Assembly (NCBI GenBank): GCA_025459365.1
Contig: JALOQR010000011.1
Span: forward strand, 1 to 35,417
DNA length: 35,417 nucleotides
Origin: Fimbriiglobus sp.
GTDB taxonomy: Bacteria > Planctomycetota > Planctomycetia > Gemmatales > Gemmataceae
Direction of reading: 5' to 3'
Position 1 is the stretch's first letter; each line of letters begins with the position of its first letter. The position numbers and the translations under genes were made by a program. Shown here piece by piece: positions 30,001 through 35,417 of this stretch. The notes under the pieces were generated by a model. The model ran no database searches. It was not told the origin of the DNA and worked only from the letters and a program-made list of their open reading frames with translations.

Positions 30001-31833
30001 GTGAGCAGTCCACCAACCGAATCCTCGCCGTCCGCCGCCGCCGGTGTAATGGCCGTCGCCTGCTCGGTGATGGCGACCGTCTGCCTTGTGCTGCTCATGC
30101 CGGTGGTGTTTCTGGCGGTGGATCAAGTGACGGGCCAAGGAGTGGGAGCGGAGGGTCTGCAAGCGACCGCTCTCCGGGTCGAGGGCCACTGGATCAGCCC
30201 AGCGGTAAAGCCGCTGCTCGAATGGGCGGCGGGTTGGAACACCTGGGCAAACACCGCCAATGGGTTGGTGACGCAACTCGCCATCGCTGCGATTGTGTTG
30301 CTCATCCTCCGCATCTTGTTGCTGAACGCCGCCGCTCACCTCGCCGGCACCGCTGCCATTGAAGACGCCCGCTTGCTCCGCCGCGATGTGTACACCCACT
30401 GCTACCGACTCGGCACCCTAGCCACCGATTCCGACGAACAGAGCGAAGTAGGCCGGCTCATCACCGACAAAATCGAAGACATCCAGGAAGCCGACATCGC
30501 CGCACGCACCACCGTCCCACGGGTGGTGACTCTCCTGGCCACCGCCGGCATTGTCCTGCTCGTCGTTCACCTGTGGGTCGGGCTGGCGGTGCTGTTTCTG
30601 GGCGGGCTGGTGTGGCTGATCGCCGGGCAGTCGGCCGCATGGTTCCGCCGCGACGCGCGCGTGGCTGAGCGGCGATCCGCCCTGCAGATGTCGGTCATGC
30701 GAGAAAGTCTGCGGCTGATGCTGCTGGTGAAATGCTACTTGATGGAGCGGTTCAGCCAGACGCGAGTGGAGCGACAGTTGGCCGACCTGGCGAAAACGGC
30801 CCGTCGGCGGCACCGTGGTGAAGTGTTGTCGCGGCCGACACTCTACGGGGTCGCGGCCATCACCGGGGTGCTGGTGCTCTATGTCGCCGTGCGGGTGCTG
30901 CTGGGGGGTCAACTCAGCCCGGCTGGGTTGGCGGTGCAAGCGGCCTGCGCGGTAGCCATTGCCATCGGCACCCTCCGATGGGTCGCGGCGAATGTGAAGG
31001 TCCGCCGCGGGCGGGCCGCTGAGGAAGAAGTCGATGAATTCCTCGAGCGCCGCACCGACGCCGGCCAGCCGATCACTGCGAAGTTTCTGCAACCGCTCAC
31101 CCGTAAGCTGGACTTGCTCGAAGTGAGCTACCGTGAACCGGGCACCGGGCGAATGGTGCTGGAACAGGTGTCGGCGAGCATCCCGGCGGGCAAACGAACG
31201 GCCGTGCTCTGCTCCGACCCCGACGAGGCCCGCGCCTTCGCCTTCCTCCTCACCCGATTTGTCGAGCCGACTGCCGGCGAGATTCGATTCGATGGGGAGA
31301 ACACCCGGTGGGTGACTTTTGAATCGCTGCGTACTCAGGTGGCGATGGTGCTGGCCGAGCACACCACGTTCACCGACACCGTCGCGAACAACATCGGGTG
31401 TGGGGATTCGTTCACCCGCCCGCAGATCGTGGAGGCGGCCAAGGTGGCCCACGCACACGGGTTCGTCCAGCAACTGCCGAGCGGATACGAGACGATCGTC
31501 GGCGGAGGTGGGGTAGCCCTGCGACCGGGCGAGCGGTTCCGCATTGCCCTGGCACGGGCCGTACTCCGCGACCCCGCGGTGCTAGTGATTGAGGAACCGG
31601 CCGAGCCGTTCGACCCCGACAGCGTTGCCCTCATCGACGACGCCATCACCCGCCTTCAACCCGGTCGCACCATCGTGATCCTGGCCCGCCGGAGCAGTAC
31701 GGTGAAACGGGCCGATGTGGTCGTCGTCATTCAAGATGGTCGGGTAGTGAACGGGGGCGACCACGACGGAGCGGTCGGCGGGAGTCAGTCGCACAAGGCC
31801 CTCAACCGCCGGGCCGAGGCCGAGGCACGTTAA
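30001..31833 (+). CDS. MsbA-like ABC exporter half-transporter with a non-functional ATPase domain
   Basis: The 610-residue protein has an N-terminal membrane domain and a C-terminal nucleotide-binding-like domain. Membrane helices include VMATVCLVLLMPVVFLAV, LAIAAIVLLILRILLL, TLLATAGIVLLVVHLWVGLAV and YGVAAITGVLVLYVAVRVLL. Exporter-type coupling segments are visible (DKIEDIQEADIA, RRDARVAERRSALQMSVMRE). The C-terminal domain aligns along its whole length to MsbA-type domains, for example GEIRFDGENTRWVTFESLRTQ and NNIGCGDSFTRPQIVEAAKVAHAHGFVQQLPSGYETIV in pieces. Yet Walker A reads CSDPDEARA (404-412, Lys to Ala410) and the Q-loop Gln is Ala452. The signature is LRPGE (507-511), Walker B is VLVIEEP (Asp to Glu531), and the H-loop His is Arg563. 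GTG 30001 has GAGGT upstream. Confidence 0.85.
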   Translation: MSSPPTESSPSAAAGVMAVACSVMATVCLVLLMPVVFLAVDQVTGQGVGAEGLQATALRVEGHWISPAVKPLLEWAAGWNTWANTANGLVTQLAIAAIVLLILRILLLNAAAHLAGTAAIEDARLLRRDVYTHCYRLGTLATDSDEQSEVGRLITDKIEDIQEADIAARTTVPRVVTLLATAGIVLLVVHLWVGLAVLFLGGLVWLIAGQSAAWFRRDARVAERRSALQMSVMRESLRLMLLVKCYLMERFSQTRVERQLADLAKTARRRHRGEVLSRPTLYGVAAITGVLVLYVAVRVLLGGQLSPAGLAVQAACAVAIAIGTLRWVAANVKVRRGRAAEEEVDEFLERRTDAGQPITAKFLQPLTRKLDLLEVSYREPGTGRMVLEQVSASIPAGKRTAVLCSDPDEARAFAFLLTRFVEPTAGEIRFDGENTRWVTFESLRTQVAMVLAEHTTFTDTVANNIGCGDSFTRPQIVEAAKVAHAHGFVQQLPSGYETIVGGGGVALRPGERFRIALARAVLRDPAVLVIEEPAEPFDPDSVALIDDAITRLQPGRTIVILARRSSTVKRADVVVVIQDGRVVNGGDHDGAVGGSQSHKALNRRAEAEAR

Positions 31834-31861
31834 CCCGAGACGTCACCTGCCTCAATGCAAC

Positions 31862-32395
31862 TCACCCGCCCAGTAATCCCGCGAACTGCTTGCGGAACTT
31901 CGCCACTTTCGGTGACACCACCGCCATGCAATAGCCCTGCATCGGGTTGTTGCGGTAGAACCCCTGGTGGTAGTCTTCGGCCGGGTAGAACACGTCGAGC
32001 GGGGTCAGTTCGGTGACGATCTTCCCGCCGAATACGCTCATGTTGAGCGCAGCGATGACCTCCGCGGCGGTCTGCTTCTGGGCATCGGTGTGTAAGTAGA
32101 TCGCCGAGCGGTATTGTGGGCCGACGTCTGCCCCCTGGCGGTTGAGCGTCGTCGGGTCGTGAATAGCAAAGAACACTTCAAGCAGTTGCTGGTAGCTCAC
32201 CGCGGTCGGATCGAACGTGATTTGCACCACCTCGGCGTGGCCGGTCGTCTTCTCGCACACCGCTTCGTAAGTCGGGTTCGGCACATGCCCGCCGGTGTAC
32301 CCGGACACCACCCGGCTCACGCCCTTCACCTTCTCGAACACCGCTTCGAGGCACCAAAAGCACCCACCGCCCAAGGTGGCGATTTCGCTCGACAT
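31862..32395 (-). CDS. msrA: Peptide methionine sulfoxide reductase MsrA
   Basis: The 177-residue enzyme reduces methionine-S-sulfoxide in proteins and free methionine. The catalytic motif GCFWC is at residues 11-15, with Cys12 nucleophilic. [18 protein letters not shown], the hallmark [19 protein letters not shown] and [25 protein letters not shown] are all intact, and [15 protein letters not shown] is near the end. A second Cys in MQGYCMAV could act in resolution. ATG 32395 gives [15 protein letters not shown], the usual length before the motif. It lies 34 bases downstream of the photolyase gene on the same strand, probably one transcript, and converges with the ABC gene (28 bases). Confidence 0.96.
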   Translation of the reverse strand: MSSEIATLGGGCFWCLEAVFEKVKGVSRVVSGYTGGHVPNPTYEAVCEKTTGHAEVVQITFDPTAVSYQQLLEVFFAIHDPTTLNRQGADVGPQYRSAIYLHTDAQKQTAAEVIAALNMSVFGGKIVTELTPLDVFYPAEDYHQGFYRNNPMQGYCMAVVSPKVAKFRKQFAGLLGG

Positions 32396-32429
32396 GGCAG
32401 ACTCCACAGGGATGCCGAATTGTAGGCGG

Positions 32430-33980
32430 CTACTCGGCCATCTTCAGCCGCACCCGGCCGGCGGCGTCGCGGATCGCTTTCTTCTCGTCGGTCTTCATGC
32501 GGTTCAGATTTCGCACCTGCATCACCGTGCGAGGGTTGGCGGCGAGGAGTGCTTCGTGCCGCATCAGGAAGTCCCAGTAGAGGGTGGTGAACGGGCACGC
32601 CCGCTCGCCGGTGCTCTTCGCCGGGTCGTACCGGCAGCCGGTGCAGTAGTTGCTCATTCGTTGCACATACTTCCCGCTGGCGACATAGGGCTTGCTCGCC
32701 ATCACCCCGCCGTCGGCAAACTGCGACATCCCGACCACGTTCGGCACCTCCACCCACTCCACCGCATCGACATACACCGCCAGATACCACTCATGAACCT
32801 GCCGCGGTTCGACGCCCAGCAGCAGGCAGAACAGCCCAGTCACCATCAGTCGCTGGATGTGGTGGGCGTACCCGTACTCCAGCGTCTGCCCCAGAGCGTG
32901 CCGCAGGCAGTTCAGGTCGGTGTCGGCCGTCCAGAAAAAGCCGGGCAGTGGAGCGGTGGCGTTCAGGGCGTTGCGAGTGAGGTACTCCGGCATGAACCGC
33001 CAGTACACGCCACGGACATACTCCCGCCAGCCGAGAATCTGTCGGATGAAACCTTCCACTGCCGGCAGCGGTGCATGACCGTTCCGGTACGCCTCTTCGG
33101 CTGCGGCGACCACCCGCCGGGGGTCGATCAACTTCAAGTTCAGGGAGGCGCTCAACCGCGAGTGGTACAGGTACGGTTGGGCCGTCCACATCGCATCCTG
33201 ATACTGTCCGAACAGCGGCAGGCGGTGTTCGATGAAGTCGGCCAGTGCCAGCTCAGCGTCGGCGGGTGTCACTGGCCAGTCGAAGTGCCCGAGTGAGCCG
33301 GGGTGGTCGGCGAACTGCTCGCCGATCATCGCAAGCACCTCGCGAGTAACCGCATCGGGCGGAAACGAGAGGCACTCGGGCACTTCACCAGGGCCACCCT
33401 TGCCGAAACTACCGCGGTTCTCGATGTCGAAGTTCCATTCCCCGCCGACCGGCTCACCGTCAGCCATGAGCACCCCCGTCCGTTTCCGCAGTTCGCGGTA
33501 GAAGAATTCCAGGCGAAGTTGCTTACGCCCGGCGGCGTGGGCGTCGAAGTCGGCCCGCGTGCTGAAAAAGTGGCGGTCGGTGCGAACGTCAAGGGGCAGG
33601 CCGAGGGACTTCGCCGCTTCCTGGAGCGATTCGAGTACGCGGAAGTCGCCCGGTTCTACAACGATCAGCCGTAGTGGTTGAACCGCCTTCACCGCCCGTT
33701 TCAACTCCGCTGCCAGCGAGCCACGGTTCGTGGGGTCGGTGAGTTCACGGTACTCGACGCGGTACCCCTGAGATCTGAGCCGATCGCGAAAGTGCCGCAT
33801 GGCGGCGAGGAACACCGCCGTGCGGGCCTTGTGGCTCCACACATGCGTCGATTCCTCTTTCACTTCGGCCATCCACACGGCGTCGGTGGTGGGGTCGAAG
33901 GTATCGAAGGCGGACGAATCGGCGTTCAGTTGGTCGCCGAGTACGAGAACCAGGTCACGCGTGCGGGGCGTTTTGTTCAT
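32430..33980 (-). CDS. phrB: Iron-sulfur bacterial cryptochrome/photolyase (PhrB-like, 6-4 type)
   Basis: The 516-residue flavoprotein is of the FeS-BCP group, light-driven repair enzymes for (6-4) photoproducts. The N-terminal Rossmann-like domain starts [20 protein letters not shown]. The C-terminal FAD domain includes [44 protein letters not shown] and [17 protein letters not shown]. The four cluster cysteines are C358, C446, C449 and C462, with spacings 88, 3 and 13, identical to the C350/C438/C441/C454 of Agrobacterium PhrB as I recall it. This makes the family assignment firm. The start is the ATG at 33980, about 70 bases from the divergent tmRNA. Probably co-transcribed with msrA. Confidence 0.95.
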   Translation of the reverse strand: MNKTPRTRDLVLVLGDQLNADSSAFDTFDPTTDAVWMAEVKEESTHVWSHKARTAVFLAAMRHFRDRLRSQGYRVEYRELTDPTNRGSLAAELKRAVKAVQPLRLIVVEPGDFRVLESLQEAAKSLGLPLDVRTDRHFFSTRADFDAHAAGRKQLRLEFFYRELRKRTGVLMADGEPVGGEWNFDIENRGSFGKGGPGEVPECLSFPPDAVTREVLAMIGEQFADHPGSLGHFDWPVTPADAELALADFIEHRLPLFGQYQDAMWTAQPYLYHSRLSASLNLKLIDPRRVVAAAEEAYRNGHAPLPAVEGFIRQILGWREYVRGVYWRFMPEYLTRNALNATAPLPGFFWTADTDLNCLRHALGQTLEYGYAHHIQRLMVTGLFCLLLGVEPRQVHEWYLAVYVDAVEWVEVPNVVGMSQFADGGVMASKPYVASGKYVQRMSNYCTGCRYDPAKSTGERACPFTTLYWDFLMRHEALLAANPRTVMQVRNLNRMKTDEKKAIRDAAGRVRLKMAE

Positions 33981-34011
33981 ACCCCATTCCTAGACGGTGG
34001 AGGGGTGGCCC

Positions 34012-34040
34012 TTCCTTTTCGCCGAGTGTCGGCGTACACT
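34012..34040 (+). promoter_or_regulatory. Possible tmRNA promoter
   Basis: TTCCTT (34012-34017) and TACACT (34035-34040) are spaced 17 bases apart, 11 bases before the mature 5' end. The -35 box is poor. Transcription would start a few bases before the mature tmRNA end, as expected for a precursor trimmed by RNase P. Confidence 0.35.
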
Positions 34041-34051
34041 GGCACTACTCC

Positions 34052-34450
34052 GGGGGCGAAATGGTTTCGACCGGGTGAATCGAGCTGTTGTGCCGCGTGC
34101 CGAGGTTGATCGGTTGGCCTCGTTAATAGCCGATCACAAATTATGTGCTGAAACTCAGTACTCCCTGGCGGCCTAACTAGCCCCCAGCCGTTTGCGGTCC
34201 TCCCGCCTGAGAGGAACGCATCCGGACGCAATTCAGGCTCGCGGACGCTCGAGGGTCGGGCAACCGGCTCGCTTCGGTGGCGGCGTTCGTTAAACTCCTG
34301 ACCGATAGCAACTTCCAGACTCCGCGTGTTGGGGCTGGTGGAAGCGAACGCGGGGCAGCCATTTGGTAGGCCCCGAGCCTAAGCACGCTACGCACGTAGA
34401 CGCCGGCAGACCGGCACTTCGGGACGCGGGTTCGATTCCCGCCGCCTCCA
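34052..34450 (+). ncRNA. ssrA: Transfer-messenger RNA (tmRNA)
   Basis: This one-piece tmRNA of about 399 nt rescues stalled ribosomes by trans-translation with SmpB. The 5' end GGGGGCGAAATGGTTTCGAC and the 3' end with T-arm GCGGG/CCCGC, loop TTCGATT and CGCCTCC-A are the diagnostic tRNA-like half. The acceptor GGGGGCG pairs with CGCCTCC with one G-U. The tag frame ends at TAA 34174-34176 and reads ...AETQYSLAA (34147-34173). The frame is open further upstream (ADHKLC...), so the resume codon is either GCT 34147 (9-residue tag) or GCC 34129 (15-residue). The shorter form is favoured because planctomycete tags, as I recall, have the AE-to-SLAA shape. CCA is not encoded. Confidence 0.96.
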
Positions 34451-34456
34451 AATTGA

Positions 34457-34487
34457 CGCCACTTGGGCTTTCCCCAAGTGGCGTTTT
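34457..34487 (+). terminator. Intrinsic terminator of tmRNA
   Basis: CGCCACTTGGG (34457-34467) and CCCAAGTGGCG (34473-34483) form a perfect 11-bp stem with loop CTTTC, followed by TTTTCCTTT. It lies 7 bases after the mature 3' end. This is the best classical terminator in the window. Confidence 0.92.
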
Positions 34488-34536
34488 CCTTTGGACTTAG
34501 AGCTTTTCAGATGTGGACGACGGGTGGAATTCCCCA

Positions 34537-34665
34537 CTACTTGTTGACGGTGTGGGTGGGTTGTTGGGATTCGAACGTCGCCGGGCTGACGTAGTTCAGT
34601 GATGAGTGCAATCGTTCGCGGTTGTAGAATACCTCGATGGACTCGAACATGGCCTGTTCCGCTTC
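34537..34665 (-). pseudogene. 3' remnant of an IS3-family transposase (OrfB)
   Basis: On the minus strand, the last 42 codons before TAG (34537-34539) read EAEQAMFESIEVFYNRERLHSSL then NYVSPATFE, followed by a short tail (SQQPTHTVNK). FIEVFYN-R-R-H-S-L-YxSPxxFE is the well-known C-terminal end of IS3/IS150-type OrfB transposases (rve_3 domain). Nothing of the catalytic DDE core is left, and the inverted repeats are not visible. The match stops at about 34665, where the remnant meets an unrelated fragment reading the other way. It lies 50 bases after the tmRNA terminator. Confidence 0.8.
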
Positions 34666-35118
34666 CACGGCATCTCCGAGGCCGGCGAGATCAGCGGGCG
34701 GTTCGTCGCCACGCCCGACTTCGACCCGTGTCCGACGGTGAGCCTCAAGCGAGTGAAGTTCCTGTTCCGGCTCGGCGGAGAGGGAGAGGCCGAGAGACCA
34801 CGACGTACTTCGCGGTGATCGCCACCCGCCGATCCGACCTAGGCGGGTGGATCGTGTCGCTGGTATCGACTGAGGCCCTGGCTCGCGCGACGGGCTGGCG
34901 GATGCTGGACGACATCCCCTTCGTACTCCGCTGTCGGGTGAAGCGGGTGTGGCTGACCAGGTCGGAAGTGTTCGAGGTCGTCAGGGCGTGGGGCGTCAGG
35001 GACGCGGAGGGGGGCAGGCCGATCTCGTTCGGACGTGGAGAAGCTGCCAGAGACGTTCCAGGTCGTGTATCTCGAATCGTTCACCGCAGCCCAAGCCGGG
35101 TCGAATCTGCACTCGTAA
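34666..35118 (+). pseudogene. Frame-broken remnant of an unrecognised gene
   Basis: Protein-like sequence continues through three frame segments: HGISEAGEISGRFVATPDFD and VSLKRVKFLFRLGGEGEAERP (to about 34790), then TTYFAVIATRRSDLGGWIVSL and ALARATGWRMLDDIPFVLRC (34800 to about 35005, shifted frame), then SDVEKLPETFQVVYLESFTA ending at TAA 35116-35118 (back in the first frame). The second shift falls near a G6 run at 35009-35014. Its 5' end is missing, cut at the IS3 remnant. I do not recognise the family. Compensating frameshifts could be sequence errors, but with the lost start a pseudogene is more likely. Confidence 0.5.
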
Positions 35119-35270
35119 ACTGGCCTGACAGACCGACGGATCGGCCACGGACCGAGGGCCAAACTTGCCGCCATGAGACGGGGAACGCCAGGGCGGACCA
35201 GATTCGGGTACAACCCTGGGTACAACCAAGCCGGCGTCCGATGAAAGTGCGGGCGGTGTGAAATAAAGAG

Positions 35271-35315
35271 AGCCGCCATAAACCACTGACTTGTCAGGGC
35301 TTGCGGCGGCTTTTT
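35271..35315. terminator. Hairpin between the remnant and tRNA-Phe, possibly bidirectional
   Basis: AGCCGCC (35271-35277) pairs with GGCGGCT (35305-35311), with an inner CTGAC/GTCAG stem in the long loop. On the plus strand it is followed by TTTTT. On the minus strand, downstream of tRNA-Phe, it is followed by a T-rich CTCTTTATTT. It can end transcripts from either side. Confidence 0.6.
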
Positions 35316-35320
35316 CCGAG

Positions 35321-35393
35321 TGGGCAGTCCCGGGGTTGAACCGGGGACCTAGCGATTTTCAGTCGCTCGCTCTACCAACTGAGCTAACTGCCC
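35321..35393 (-). tRNA. tRNA-Phe (anticodon GAA)
   Basis: Read on the minus strand, acceptor arms GGGCAGT and ACTGCCC are perfectly paired, and the D-arm GCTC/GAGC closes AGTTGGTA. The anticodon stem AGCGA/TCGCT holds loop CTGAAAA (anticodon GAA). The T-arm is CCCGG/CCGGG with loop TTCAACC. The discriminator base is A; CCA is not encoded. Confidence 0.96.
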
Positions 35394-35410
35394 CTACCAA
35401 TCGACTCCGT

Positions 35411-35416
35411 TTTATA
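35411..35416 (-). promoter_or_regulatory. -10 box of tRNA-Phe promoter
   Basis: TATAAA on the minus strand, 18 bases before the tRNA 5' end. The -35 box would be outside the window. Confidence 0.5.
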
Positions 35417-35417
35417 G

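Noticed and set aside
34177-34395. Small open frame inside the tmRNA
   Set aside because: It lies within the structured part of ssrA on the opposite strand and has no protein features.
35119-35261. Possible integrase C-terminal tail before tRNA-Phe (IRVQPWVQPS)
   Set aside because: Only the position near RNA genes and a short repeated peptide suggest it; no integrase catalytic sequence is present.

Overview
The window is high-GC bacterial chromosome. The best guess is a planctomycete of the Gemmata type (family Gemmataceae). This rests on lineage-typical proteins: a small secreted protein that looks like the Gemmata paralogous family TIGR03066; a protein made of two copies of the HEAT-like module usually found behind WD40 domains in Gemmata; secreted paralogs with Lys-rich tails; and a tmRNA whose tag ends in QYSLAA, as I recall for Gemmata. 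No taxonomic marker such as 16S rRNA is present, so this is inference.

Layout. Positions 1-2000: the 3' end of an unrecognised gene, then a DUF2784 membrane protein and a CorA metal channel on the minus strand. Positions 2076-8296: a plus-strand series comprising an NAD-dependent sugar epimerase, a TolC-like lipoprotein, a secreted HEAT-like repeat protein, a TPR protein, a CoA-transferase subunit A and a LolD-type ATPase. Four successive genes in this stretch are followed almost immediately by a large inverted repeat. Positions 8342-12600: a monoheme cytochrome, a large membrane/TPR protein, a gene-poor gap, tatA and tRNA-Val(CAC). Positions 12826-20858: carbohydrate genes. These are an MFS carrier, a GH15 glycosidase and, around a divergent promoter region, an AGE-type epimerase facing a NanM-like mutarotase, an MFS carrier and a NanA-like lyase. 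The last four together look like a sialic-acid (or related acylamino-sugar) catabolic unit. Positions 20979-24613: three secreted proteins, two of them tandem paralogs. Positions 24827-28956: a complete CUT2-type sugar ABC importer (binding protein, double ATPase, permease).

Positions 29028-31833 hold the most unusual pair: two divergent genes that both look like dead enzymes. One is an M48-like lipoprotein whose HExxH has become LEIGQ. The other is an MsbA-like half-exporter in which Walker A, Q-loop, signature and H-loop are all destroyed while the fold-level sequence is kept. Positions 31862-33980 carry msrA and an iron-sulfur bacterial photolyase, probably one damage-repair transcript.

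The right end has the tmRNA gene (ssrA) with a good terminator, followed by a small graveyard: the 3' end of an IS3-family transposase and a frame-broken gene remnant. tRNA-Phe(GAA) follows, reading leftwards. RNA genes are often integration targets, so this segment looks like an old insertion site. I saw no CRISPR array, intact transposon or prophage.
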